Origin: UBA4615 sp044342535
GTDB taxonomy: Bacteria; Pseudomonadota; Gammaproteobacteria; Burkholderiales; Burkholderiaceae_E
Reading direction: 5' to 3'
DNA length: 20,360 nucleotides
Assembly: GCA_044342535.1 (NCBI GenBank)
Contig: JBIIPQ010000036.1
Location: 1 to 20,360, forward strand
Of the stretch, positions 1 to 7,869 are shown in pieces. The notes beneath the pieces are model-generated. The model had not been told where the DNA came from and did not search any database. It saw only the letters and a program-made list of their open reading frames with translations. The translations under genes were made by a program, and so were the position numbers. The stretch's first letter is position 1. Each line of letters opens with the position of its first letter.

Positions 1-872
1 CGCACCCGCGCGTCGCCGGCCGCGGCGCAGGCGGCCACGGCCTGCGCGACCCAGCCGGCCTCGTCCAGGGTCCGCAGCCCGCCGAGCAGGTCGGCGGGCG
101 GCTCGGCAAACACCGCGGGCGGCATCTCGCCCGGCACCTCGCCGCGCACCGCCGGCGGCTCAGGCCCCAGGTCCGGCTCGCTGCGCGCGATCGCGTCGAG
201 CGCCTCGTACGAGCGGTCCACCGCAGTGCCGCTGCTGTGCCAGTCGCGCGGCGCATAGCGCGCCACGTTGCCCGCGTCGAACACGTAGGGCTTCGCCGAG
301 AAGGTCGCCGCCACCCATTGCCAGCTCAGGTGGTTCGCGCCCAGATCGCCGTCGAGCAGATGCGCGTGCATCCAGTCGGCACCCGCGCGCCAGTGCACCT
401 TGCGCAGGTGCACGACATAGGACGCCACCCACATCCGCGCGTGGTTGTGCAGCCAGCCGGTCGCATAGAGCTCGCGCACCGCGAGGTCGACCACCGGCAC
501 GCCGGTGCGGCCCTCGACGATGTCGGCGGGCATCTTGTCCGCATAGGCGCCCGGCCACGGCGGCGGCCTCACGTCGACGAGGATGCCCTCGCCGAGATGG
601 CGCCAGGCGTGCCGCAAGAACTCGCGCCAGCCGAACTCGAAGGCGAGCTTGTGCGAGACCGGCACGTGGTGCCGCGCACGGATCGCGGCGAGCGCGTCGG
701 GCACGTCGAGCAGGCCGTGGGTCAGCCAGGGCGAGAGCCGCGTGACCGCGCCGTCGAGCGCGTTGCGGGTGCGGGCGTAGGCGGCGGGGTCGACCGCTTC
801 GAGACGGGCGAGCGCAGCGTCGGGAGTCGGTTCGAAGCCGCTCGCGTCCGGGGGCGGGAGATCGGCGGACAT
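1..872 (-). CDS. photolyase/cryptochrome-type FAD-binding domain protein (C-terminus cut by window edge)
   Basis: 290 residues are visible and no stop is reached, so the gene runs off the left edge. The protein has the flavin-binding half of the DNA photolyase/cryptochrome family: 'TRLSPWLTHG' (~44-53), 'FEFGWREFLRH' (~78-88), 'TGVPVVDLAVRELYATGWLH' (~123-142), 'NHARMWVAS' (~143-151) and the FAD-pocket motif 'DGDLGANHLSWQW' (~174-186). In standard photolyases an alpha/beta antenna domain of about 130 residues precedes this region. Here the flavin domain begins about 40 residues after the ATG, and only 89 bp separate that ATG from the upstream stop codon, so no N-terminal antenna domain can fit. 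After ~235 the sequence becomes a Pro/Ala-rich linker that continues out of view, so a second domain may follow. Family membership is secure. Whether it repairs DNA or senses light is not. No clear Shine-Dalgarno precedes the ATG. Confidence 0.88.
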   Translation of the reverse strand, partial: MSADLPPPDASGFEPTPDAALARLEAVDPAAYARTRNALDGAVTRLSPWLTHGLLDVPDALAAIRARHHVPVSHKLAFEFGWREFLRHAWRHLGEGILVDVRPPPWPGAYADKMPADIVEGRTGVPVVDLAVRELYATGWLHNHARMWVASYVVHLRKVHWRAGADWMHAHLLDGDLGANHLSWQWVAATFSAKPYVFDAGNVARYAPRDWHSSGTAVDRSYEALDAIARSEPDLGPEPPAVRGEVPGEMPPAVFAEPPADLLGGLRTLDEAGWVAQAVAACAAAGDARV

Positions 873-961
873 GGGACCAGGGTAGTCCGCCTGACCGGTC
901 GGCGCCACGAAGCCCCCGGTCTCGCCTCCCTGCCGCCCTGCGTGTCGGCCGTGCGCGGTCG

Positions 962-1807
962 TCAGGCGTGCCCGAGGCGCCTTGCCGCGCGGCGGCGGGA
1001 CGCCGCGCCGGCGGCGCCGAGACCGGCGAGCAGGATCATCCATTCCGCCGGCTCGGGCACCGGCGTCAGCACCACGTCCTGGATCGCGACCGCCGACGAC
1101 ACCGTGAAATCGCCGACGTCGACCACGCCGAAGCCGATCTGGACGGTGCCGCTGCGAGTGAAGACGACCTCGCCGGACTGCCAGCCGGGGGGGGCCCAGA
1201 AGAGTTGGTCGGGCACGCTGCTCACGATCGGCAACACCGGAACCAGCGGGGTCGCGACCTCCGCGCCCCCGAGCCGGATCACCGCGCCGTCGATCGCGGC
1301 GAACGCATAGTCGGCACCGGTGTAGTCCAGCGTCAGGAACTGCCAGTTGAAGTTCAGGCGGTCGCCTGCCGAGACGCTCAAGAGGCGGGTGACGCCGGAG
1401 CCTTCGTACGCGCTCACGACCGGGGGGTTCGGGTCGAGCGCGCCGGGCGCCAGCCCGAAGGACGTCTCGAGGAGCAGGCCGGCGGCGTACGGCTCGCTAC
1501 CGGTCATGTTCGTGCCGCCCGCCGCGAAGGGCAGGTCGTCTTGGAAGGCGGCGGCGGCCGTCGTGGCGAGGATGCCGCCTGAGTCAAGGTAGCCGCCGCC
1601 GGAGCCGTAGTACGTCACAGCCGGTGCATACCAAGCATTGGAGGGATTCTGCGACGCCGGACGGCCGGCGTCGCCGATGAAGATCCACCCGGATGCGGGA
1701 CCGAAGTCGAGCGCAGTCTGCGCGCCCGCGGTCGTGGCTGCGGTCCCGAGCGCGACCGTGGTCGCGGCGGCGGCGAATGCGTGGGCGAGGGAGAAGCGGG
1801 CAGTCAT
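962..1807 (-). CDS. PEP-CTERM sorting domain protein, otherwise unrecognised
   Basis: About 281 residues from the ATG at 1807. A GTG at 1819 is also in frame and overlaps the upstream TGA, but it has no Shine-Dalgarno. An N-terminal signal peptide is visible (Ala/Thr-rich hydrophobic run, likely cleavage after 'TTAGA'). The C-terminus has the full PEP-CTERM pattern: 'VPEPAEW', a hydrophobic segment 'MILLAGLGAAGAA', then an Arg-rich end 'SRRRAARR'. Such tails are recognised by an EpsH/exosortase, removed, and the protein delivered to the envelope or exopolysaccharide. The body is rich in Gly, Ala, Ser and aromatic residues, has no catalytic motif I recognise and looks like a beta-rich secreted domain. 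It lies 8 nt downstream of the extracellular nuclease and is probably co-transcribed with it. No exosortase gene is in the window. Confidence 0.85.
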   Translation of the reverse strand: MTARFSLAHAFAAAATTVALGTAATTAGAQTALDFGPASGWIFIGDAGRPASQNPSNAWYAPAVTYYGSGGGYLDSGGILATTAAAAFQDDLPFAAGGTNMTGSEPYAAGLLLETSFGLAPGALDPNPPVVSAYEGSGVTRLLSVSAGDRLNFNWQFLTLDYTGADYAFAAIDGAVIRLGGAEVATPLVPVLPIVSSVPDQLFWAPPGWQSGEVVFTRSGTVQIGFGVVDVGDFTVSSAVAIQDVVLTPVPEPAEWMILLAGLGAAGAASRRRAARRLGHA

Positions 1808-1815
1808 CGGTCGTC

Positions 1816-4800
1816 TCACTGGAGGACGTAATCGCGGGCCGGCACGATCTGCGCAGGCAGGACGTTGCGCAGCAGCAGCAGCGGTCGGGCCACGGCCGGA
1901 CCGGCACTGCCGTCCGCATCGATCGACAGCAGCGTGCCGTTGGCAACCCCATTCAGGCGGATCACGCCCGACTGGACCGTGTCGGCTGGCGCGACCGCGA
2001 TCGACGCGAGCAGCGCCGACAGGTCGATGCGATCGACGCCCGGCGCGAAGTCCATGATCGTGTCCTGACCGTCGCGAAGGCTGCCGTAGACGAACACGTC
2101 GCGCCCGCCGCCGCCGGTGATCGTGTCGGCGCCGGGGCCGCCCTCGATCCGGTCGTCGCCCGGGGTGCCGGTGATCGTGTCGCGCCCGCTCGTGCCGTCG
2201 ATCTCGCGGATCAGCGACAGACCGACGACGACCGGGTCATGGTCGGACGACCGGTACGGCGTCGTCGAGTACAGGCTCGTGACCTGCGAGCTCGACTTGA
2301 ACTCGACGTTGTAGTCGAGGACCGAAGGCTCGTCGGTGTTGATGGGCCAGTGCACCGCGCCGACGACCGCGCTCGAGGCGGACGGCGTGCCGAGCGCGTA
2401 GTCGAGCGTGCCGAGCAGGCCGTCGAAGGTGTAGCTGTACGCCTGCGGCTCGAAGCGCAGGGCGAGGTTCTCGAAGCCGCCGTCCTCGAGCTCGACGATC
2501 GGATCCTCCTTCGCGTAGCTGTTCAGGTCGCCGACCACCAGCACCCTGTCGGTGCCGAAGGCGGTCTGCACCGCCTGCGAGACGAACTGCTTGAGCCGGC
2601 GCGCCTGCAGCACGCGCCGATCGTTCCAGCAGCCCTGCCCGTCGCCCAGGTCCGCATCGACACCGCTTGCGCCGGAGCAGCCCTTCGACTTCAGGTGGTT
2701 GACCACCAGCGCGAAGCGCTCGCCGTTCGGCAGCGCGAAGCCCTGCGCAAGCGTCGGACGATTGTTGATCGTGTCGGTATCCGAGATCGCCGAGCCGACC
2801 GGACTCACGCGCGCCGGCTTGTGGATCATCGCGACCTGGATCGCATCGGTTCCCATGTTCGCGGGCAGCACGATCGACGCGTAGGTCGTCGAGCCGATCG
2901 CTGCGTTGAGCGCCGCCACCAGCTGGTCGACCGCGACCTGGCCGTTGCGCTGGATCTCCATCAGCCCGACGACGTCGGCGTCGATCGCCCTGAGCGCGGC
3001 GACGATCTTGTCTCGCTGACGGACCAGCTCGGCGGCGGTGTCGGCGCCGCGGCAGTCGGTGCGGGTCAGCGACGGCAGGCACTGCCCGCCCGACTGGTCG
3101 ATCGTGCTGAAGTAGTTCAGCACGTTGAAGGCCGCGACCTTCACGTTGCCGCCGACCACCGGGGGCGTGGCGGTGCGCGGGTTGGCTCGGACGAAGACCG
3201 GTGCGACGGTCGGGTTGATCTTGTAGTCGCGCGGGCCCGCCGAGTCGGAGGTGACCAGCCCGTGGTCGATCACGCCGGTGAGGTTCGCGACCGTATCGCC
3301 TGCACGCATCGTGCCGTCGGCCGCCAGGTAGGGCACCGGGTCCGGGTTCTGGCTGCTCGAGCCATCGTCGAGGACGATGGCGCGCCGCGCGTTCTCGGCG
3401 GCGAGTGCGATCGCTCCCGCCGAGCCCGCACGGTGCAGCTGCGTCGGCTGGAAGAGCCGACCGTCCGAGCTCAGCGTCGCCTGGCCGTAGCGGCCGAGGA
3501 AGTAGTTCTGCGCAACCGTCATCGTCGAGACGATCCGCACCAGCATCCCTTCGTAACGCTCGAGTTCACCTTCGACCGACTCGGGTAGCGTGATGTCGAC
3601 CGGACCGATCGCCACGCCCGAAGACAGCACGACGATCCCGGTCGGAGCGGTCAGCTGGGTCAGCGTGTTGAACTCGGTCACCGTGCCCGTCAGGCGGAGC
3701 TGGTTGCCGACCACCGCCTGCGACGGCACCGGGGAGCCGCTGAACACGAACAGGCCTTCGGAGGTTGCGGGGTCCGCGTCGGGCGTGGGGTCCTGGATGA
3801 AGAAGCCGCTGTTCGTCACGAGCGTGACGACCCCCTCGGTCGTCACCGTCTGGCCGGTGAGCGGCGAGGCCGCACCCGCGCCCTGGATCGCATGGATGCG
3901 CGTCACCGAGCCGCCACTGACCGTCACCGCGACCGTGCACGACGCGGTTTGCGACGCATCGTTGCCGAAGGTCACGCCGAAGGCGTAGCTGCCGGCCGCG
4001 AGGGACGCCGACAGGTCGAGCGTCACGTTCAACGAGCCGCCCACCGTGGTCGAGGGGACCAGGGATGACAACGAGAACGACGGCGACGGGTTGGTCGCGA
4101 CCGCCGTGGTGACGACACTGTCGGCATCGGTGGCCGACAGCAGCAGGCTCGAGGCCGTGCCCGCTGCGATCGACACCGCCGGGCAGCTCGGCACGATCGG
4201 CGCATTCGCGAAGGTGCACGACGACAGCGCGGTCGCGGTGTTGCGCGGCGTCGGCGTCACCGCCTGGAAGTCCGTCTGGTTGTTGTCGGCGTCGACGCAC
4301 GAGGACACGCGGCGCACCGACAGCGCACCGGAGGCTGCGGGAGCCGCGGCGCCCTCGGCGTTGTTCGCCGTGCCGTAACTGACCCGGTCGATCACGGACG
4401 CGAGTTGCGCAGGCGTGCAGACCGTGCTGCCGCAGCCGAGCGCCGCCGTGCCGTCGACGAGCGCGACTTTGCCGTTCGTGCCCGACAGGTCGGTGCTGCC
4501 GGTATGGTCGGCCGCTGGCAGCGCGGCCGCGCCGGTCTGCGTCCCGGAGAACAGCCGGACCAGGAAGTACTGGCCCGGCTGCACCGTGACCGACGGCAGC
4601 GTGACGATCAGCGACGCTGTCGAACCGTAGTTGCCGGTCGCCGAACCGTACTGGAGGGACTTGCCCGACAGCGAGACCGCCGAGGCGCCCCCGTTGAACA
4701 GCTCGACGAAGTCGTTGCGGTAGACCGCGCCCGAATTGCTGCTGCCGCCGTAGACCTGGCTGATCACCAGCCCGGAGGTCGACGCATGGCCGGACAGCGC

Positions 4801-4875
4801 ATGCATGAGCAGAACGCAGGCGGCAACGACCCGCAGGCCGGAGGAGATCAGGTACCCGACGAACGACCGGACCAC
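1816..4875 (-). CDS. ExeM/NucH-type extracellular endonuclease with RTX C-terminus
   Basis: 1019 residues. The GTG start at 4875 has a strong GAGGAG Shine-Dalgarno 7 nt upstream. Order of parts: a Sec-type signal sequence (~1-32); a lamin-tail-like domain ('LVISQVYGGSSNSGA', 'NDFVELFN', ~36-215); a beta-rich domain with cysteines (~220-320); an OB-fold-like segment ('TVTTEGVVTLVTNSGFFIQD', ~343-362); an endonuclease/exonuclease/phosphatase domain (~577-888); and glycine/aspartate repeats of the RTX type ('GDDRIEGGPGADTITGGGG', ~906-924) followed by a type I secretion target-like end. The EEP active site looks complete: N584, E640 ('LMEIQRNG'), H727 ('VVNHLKS'), D783/N785 ('VGDLNS') and H879 ('SSDHDP'). 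Relatives degrade extracellular DNA for nutrient recovery or biofilm turnover. Having both a Sec-like signal and an RTX/T1SS-type tail is unusual. It is flanked by two PEP-CTERM genes on the same strand. Confidence 0.92.
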   Translation of the reverse strand: MVRSFVGYLISSGLRVVAACVLLMHALSGHASTSGLVISQVYGGSSNSGAVYRNDFVELFNGGASAVSLSGKSLQYGSATGNYGSTASLIVTLPSVTVQPGQYFLVRLFSGTQTGAAALPAADHTGSTDLSGTNGKVALVDGTAALGCGSTVCTPAQLASVIDRVSYGTANNAEGAAAPAASGALSVRRVSSCVDADNNQTDFQAVTPTPRNTATALSSCTFANAPIVPSCPAVSIAAGTASSLLLSATDADSVVTTAVATNPSPSFSLSSLVPSTTVGGSLNVTLDLSASLAAGSYAFGVTFGNDASQTASCTVAVTVSGGSVTRIHAIQGAGAASPLTGQTVTTEGVVTLVTNSGFFIQDPTPDADPATSEGLFVFSGSPVPSQAVVGNQLRLTGTVTEFNTLTQLTAPTGIVVLSSGVAIGPVDITLPESVEGELERYEGMLVRIVSTMTVAQNYFLGRYGQATLSSDGRLFQPTQLHRAGSAGAIALAAENARRAIVLDDGSSSQNPDPVPYLAADGTMRAGDTVANLTGVIDHGLVTSDSAGPRDYKINPTVAPVFVRANPRTATPPVVGGNVKVAAFNVLNYFSTIDQSGGQCLPSLTRTDCRGADTAAELVRQRDKIVAALRAIDADVVGLMEIQRNGQVAVDQLVAALNAAIGSTTYASIVLPANMGTDAIQVAMIHKPARVSPVGSAISDTDTINNRPTLAQGFALPNGERFALVVNHLKSKGCSGASGVDADLGDGQGCWNDRRVLQARRLKQFVSQAVQTAFGTDRVLVVGDLNSYAKEDPIVELEDGGFENLALRFEPQAYSYTFDGLLGTLDYALGTPSASSAVVGAVHWPINTDEPSVLDYNVEFKSSSQVTSLYSTTPYRSSDHDPVVVGLSLIREIDGTSGRDTITGTPGDDRIEGGPGADTITGGGGRDVFVYGSLRDGQDTIMDFAPGVDRIDLSALLASIAVAPADTVQSGVIRLNGVANGTLLSIDADGSAGPAVARPLLLLRNVLPAQIVPARDYVLQ

Positions 4876-4921
4876 GGTTGCACTCCTCGATTCGGCAACG
4901 AAGGCAGCGGGGCGAAGCGGA

Positions 4922-5707
4922 TCAGCGCGCGCTGCGGCGACGGCGCGCGATCAGGCCGGCGAGACCGAAGCCGGCCACCATCATCGCGAGCTCTGACGGC
5001 TCGGGGATCGGCTGCACGCTGAAGTCTGTGGTGTTGGGGATCGTGAGCGCGTAGTTGCCGTTGGTCGTGTCCACGACCCAGTTCGCGGTGTCGGCCAACA
5101 GCGGCCGGTAGGCCCCGAAGGTCTGCAGCCCGCTGCGAACGCCGGTGTACTGGCCGAAGTCGGCGCTCGCCCGGAGGGCGGTCGCGGTGGTCCCGCTCGT
5201 CAGCCCCGTCCCCGCGAGCGTGCCCTCGGCAACGGCGTTGAAGTTGCCGTTGTTCGTCACCGCTGTGATGAAGGTGGTCGGCGCGGTCGCCGAGGTCCCG
5301 AGGTAGGCGTACAACGTGTCCGCGGTCGCGCTGAGGCCGAGGTTGGCCGTGCTGACGGCCGTGAACGTCCCGATCGACGCGGCACGGGCCGCGACGTCGG
5401 TCGCGCTGAACCGGATCACGGTCCCTGCGTTGATCACCGACGCACCGCTGACCCACTGGAAGGCCGATTCGCCGGTGTTGAAGGCACCGCCCGAGCCGAT
5501 GGCCGAGCCGTTCCACTCGTTGTCGTTAAAGAAGACCGTGGTGTTCGCCGGGAGGTTGGCCAGCGCCACCATCGTCCAGCCGTCCTCGTCGGTATTGAAG
5601 GCGGTGAACATGAGATCGCCGGCCGACTGGGCATGGGCGGACGATACGGCCACGAGCAGGCCGGCGGCGAGGGCGAGCGGACAGAAACGGGCGGACATCA
5701 CCGACAT
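4922..5707 (-). CDS. PEP-CTERM sorting domain protein with a secreted 'DNEWNG'-type domain
   Basis: About 261 residues. The ATG at 5707 is chosen because GGAG lies 6 nt upstream and a clean signal peptide follows ('CPLALAAGLLVAVSSAHAQS'). The frame is open further upstream, but those residues do not look like an export signal. The mature part begins 'AGDLMFTAFNTDEDGW' and contains 'PANTTVFFNDNEWNG', a pattern that I recall from secreted beta-sandwich domains, some of them attached to EEP nucleases. That link is from memory and should be tested. The C-terminus is a typical PEP-CTERM tail: 'IPEPSELAMMVAGFGLAGL' followed by 'IARRRRSAR'. It is 46 nt upstream of the nuclease GTG, so it probably heads a three-gene operon: PEP-CTERM, nuclease, PEP-CTERM. 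No enzymatic motif is visible, so a surface or adhesive role is possible. Confidence 0.87.
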   Translation of the reverse strand: MSVMSARFCPLALAAGLLVAVSSAHAQSAGDLMFTAFNTDEDGWTMVALANLPANTTVFFNDNEWNGSAIGSGGAFNTGESAFQWVSGASVINAGTVIRFSATDVAARAASIGTFTAVSTANLGLSATADTLYAYLGTSATAPTTFITAVTNNGNFNAVAEGTLAGTGLTSGTTATALRASADFGQYTGVRSGLQTFGAYRPLLADTANWVVDTTNGNYALTIPNTTDFSVQPIPEPSELAMMVAGFGLAGLIARRRRSAR

Positions 5708-5891
5708 GGCACGCTCCAGGTGTAGGGCGCGGGGGGAGGCTTGGCTGCGTATTGCACCGGTCAGGTCGGGAACCTGTCCGATGCCCATGGCCCGAAGTCT
5801 CGGCACCTGCGATGAACCTCGGACGGCACACCGATTGAGCCGTTCGCACCCAACGGCCATGGGAAGTCGGACCATTCGGACGGGAGTGATC

Positions 5892-5912
5892 CGTCGGGGC
5901 ATCGCCCCGACG
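5892..5912 (-). terminator. hairpin just after metW, possible terminator
   Basis: Perfect 9-bp GC-rich stem (CGTCGGGGC / GCCCCGACG) with a 3-nt loop, beginning 7 nt beyond the metW stop codon. No run of T follows it on the minus strand, so it is a weak intrinsic terminator at best. It could instead protect the 3' end of the metXW transcript. Confidence 0.5.
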
Positions 5913-5918
5913 CCGGGC

Positions 5919-6563
5919 TCAGCGCACCCGAAACCCGTAGATCGCCTGCGTGCAGCGCAGCCCCGCCAGCACGCCCACCGGACGGCCGTCGGCGAGGAAG
6001 ACGCGCCGCGTGATCGCGAGACCCAGCCCCTCGAGGAAGTCCTCGAAGTCCTTCGGCGTCGACAGGTGCAGGTTCGGCGTGTCGTACCAGCGGTACGGCA
6101 TCTCGCGCGAGATCGGCATGCGCCCGCGCAGGATCGACCAGGCGTGCGACCAGTGCCCGAAGTTCGGGAACGACACGATGCCCTCGGCGCCGAGCCGGCT
6201 CATCTCGCGCAGCACGCGCTCGGTCTGGTGGGTCGCCTGGATCGCCATCGACAGCACGACGACGTCGAAGCGGCAGCCCGAGAAGATGTCGAGGCCGGCC
6301 TCGATGTCCTGCTGGATCACGTCGACGCCGCGCCGCGCGCAGGCGAGCACCTGCGCGTCGTCGATCTCGGCGCCGTAGCCGGTGCAGCGCTTGGCGCGCT
6401 GCAGGTGGTCGAGCAGCGCGCCGTCGCCGCAGCCCAGGTCGAGCACGTGCGCACCCGGCGCGATCCAGCCGGCGATCAGCGCGAGGTCGGGCCGCAGGCC
6501 GTTGGCGTCGGGGCGCTGCGAGGCGCTCACCGCCGTGCCGGACGGAGCGGGGTACGCGCTCAT
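5919..6563 (-). CDS. metW: methionine biosynthesis protein MetW
   Basis: 214 residues. A class I SAM-dependent methyltransferase fold is shown by 'HVLDLGCGDGALLDHL' (~39-54) and the family-typical segments 'THQTERVLREMSRLG', 'FPNFGHWSHAWSI' and 'WYDTPNLHLSTPKDFEDF'. MetW is the usual partner of MetX in proteobacteria and is thought to help homoserine acylation in methionine synthesis; its exact reaction is less certain than that of MetX. The ATG overlaps the metX stop in an ATGA arrangement (4 nt), consistent with translational coupling. Both genes should come under the riboswitch upstream of metX. The next gene downstream is the PEP-CTERM gene, about 210 bp away, with a hairpin in between. 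Confidence 0.93.
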   Translation of the reverse strand: MSAYPAPSGTAVSASQRPDANGLRPDLALIAGWIAPGAHVLDLGCGDGALLDHLQRAKRCTGYGAEIDDAQVLACARRGVDVIQQDIEAGLDIFSGCRFDVVVLSMAIQATHQTERVLREMSRLGAEGIVSFPNFGHWSHAWSILRGRMPISREMPYRWYDTPNLHLSTPKDFEDFLEGLGLAITRRVFLADGRPVGVLAGLRCTQAIYGFRVR

Positions 6564-7768
6564 GCCGCGAGCGCCACGACGTCGCAGGCGGTCGTGACGA
6601 CGCGCGCCGGCGCGCCCGGCAGCGCCATCGCGATCCGGTCGAAGTACGCACGCACCAGGTCGTGGTAGCGCGCGTCGTCGAGGAGGAACGCATCGTGGCC
6701 GTGCGGCGCGTCGATCTCGGCATAGGTCACGCGCCGCCGGTTGGCGAGCAGCGCGGCGACGATCTCGCGGCTGCGCTCGGGCGCGAAGCGCCAGTCGGTG
6801 GTGAACGAGGCAACCAGGAAGTCGCAGCGCGCAGGCGCCATCGCCGCAGCCAGGTCGCCGCCGTGCGCGCTCGCCGGATCGAAGTAGTCGAGCGCGCGGG
6901 TGATCAGCAGGTAGGTGTTCGCGTCGAAGTACTTCGAGAACTTCTCGCCCTGGTAGCGCAGGTACGACTCGATCTCGAACTCGACGTCGAAGGTGAAGCG
7001 GTAGCCGTCGCGCAGCGCCGTGTCGGTGGCGTGCCGGCGCAGCGTGCGCCCGAAGCGCTCGGCCATCGTGTCGCCGGACAGGTAGGTGATGTGGCCGATC
7101 ATCCGCGCCACGCTCAGGCCGCGCGCCGGCACCGTGTCATGATCGTAGAAGCGCCCGCCGTGGAAGTCCGGATCGGTGACGATCGCGCGGCGCGCGACCT
7201 CGTTGAACGCGATGTTCTGCGCCGAGAGCTTCGGGGCCGTCGCGATCGCGATGCAGTGGCCGAGCCGCTCGGGAAACAGCGTGCTCCAGGCCAGCGCCTG
7301 CATGCCGCCGAGCGAGCCGCCCATCACCGCCGCGAAGCGCTCGATGCCGAGCGCGTCGGCCAGCCGCGCCTGCGAGCGCACCCAGTCCTCGACGGTGACC
7401 ACCGGGAAATCGGGGCCGTAGGGCCGGCCGGTCGCCGGATTGACCGACATCGGTCCGGTCGAGCCGAAGCACGAGCCGAGGTTGTTGACGCCCACGACGA
7501 AGAACCGGTCGGTGTCGAGCGGCTTGCCCGGGCCCACCATGTTGTCCCACCAGCCGAGGTCCGATGGATCGCTGGCCGAGGCGCCCGCTACATGGTGCGA
7601 GGCGTTCAGCGCGTGGCAGACCAGCACCGCGTTGTCGCGCGCCGGCGAAAGCGTGCCGTAGGTCTCGTAGACCAGCTCGTAGCCGGCGATCGAGGCGCCG
7701 CTCGCGAGCGCGAGCGGTGCGTCGAAGCGCAGGCGCTGCGGGGTGGTGGCTCCGACCGAAGCGGTCAT
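6560..7768 (-). CDS. metX: homoserine O-acyltransferase MetX
   Basis: About 402 residues from the ATG at 7768; the ATG at 7789 would add 7. The later start is preferred because the added codons are atypical for this genome and a GC-rich inverted repeat lies just before 7789, but neither start has a strong Shine-Dalgarno. The alpha/beta-hydrolase catalytic triad is complete: nucleophile Ser ~152 in 'MGGSLGGMQ', Asp ~325 in 'FTTDWRFAPE' and His ~358 in 'APHGHDAF'. Family hallmarks 'ASGASIAGYELVYETYG', 'GWWDNMVGPGKPLDTD' and 'NNLGSCFGSTGP' are present. The enzyme activates homoserine with an acyl-CoA at the entry to methionine synthesis. Acetyl or succinyl preference cannot be decided by eye; MetX proteins with MetW in proteobacteria are often succinyltransferases. 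A SAM-II riboswitch precedes the gene and metW follows it with a 4-nt overlap. Confidence 0.95.
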   Translation of the reverse strand: MTASVGATTPQRLRFDAPLALASGASIAGYELVYETYGTLSPARDNAVLVCHALNASHHVAGASASDPSDLGWWDNMVGPGKPLDTDRFFVVGVNNLGSCFGSTGPMSVNPATGRPYGPDFPVVTVEDWVRSQARLADALGIERFAAVMGGSLGGMQALAWSTLFPERLGHCIAIATAPKLSAQNIAFNEVARRAIVTDPDFHGGRFYDHDTVPARGLSVARMIGHITYLSGDTMAERFGRTLRRHATDTALRDGYRFTFDVEFEIESYLRYQGEKFSKYFDANTYLLITRALDYFDPASAHGGDLAAAMAPARCDFLVASFTTDWRFAPERSREIVAALLANRRRVTYAEIDAPHGHDAFLLDDARYHDLVRAYFDRIAMALPGAPARVVTTACDVVALAA

Positions 7769-7812
7769 CGATGCGTGTCCCGTGGTCATCGTCGGCCGCA
7801 CGCGGCCTGGAA

Positions 7813-7848
7813 TGAAACAACCCGACCGGCTTGGCTGCGGCGGTCGGG
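7813..7848 (-). terminator. intrinsic terminator-like hairpin in the metX leader
   Basis: On the minus strand an 8-bp perfect stem (CCCGACCG / CGGTCGGG) closes a 12-nt loop and is followed directly by TTGTTTCATT. It lies between the SAM-II aptamer (21 nt upstream) and metX (the next candidate start codon is 24 nt away). A stem with a U-rich tail inside a riboswitch leader suggests transcription attenuation as the output. This is inferred from shape only. Confidence 0.65.
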
Positions 7849-7869
7849 CACGGGCGGGGTCGCAGTGCG

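Noticed and set aside
1693..3588. 631-codon plus-strand open frame opposite the nuclease gene
   Set aside because: Antisense frame of a clear ExeM-type gene; Arg/Asp/Val-rich with no motif.
5784..5863. Inverted repeat CCCATGGCC / GGCCATGGG upstream of the first PEP-CTERM gene
   Set aside because: Only 9 bp with a 62-nt gap, and each arm contains a self-palindromic CCATGG, so a chance match is likely.
5708..5880. Possible sigma54 promoter for the PEP-CTERM/nuclease cluster
   Set aside because: The best GG…GC pair is 9 nt apart rather than 10 and the flanking bases do not fit TGGCAC-N5-TTGCW.
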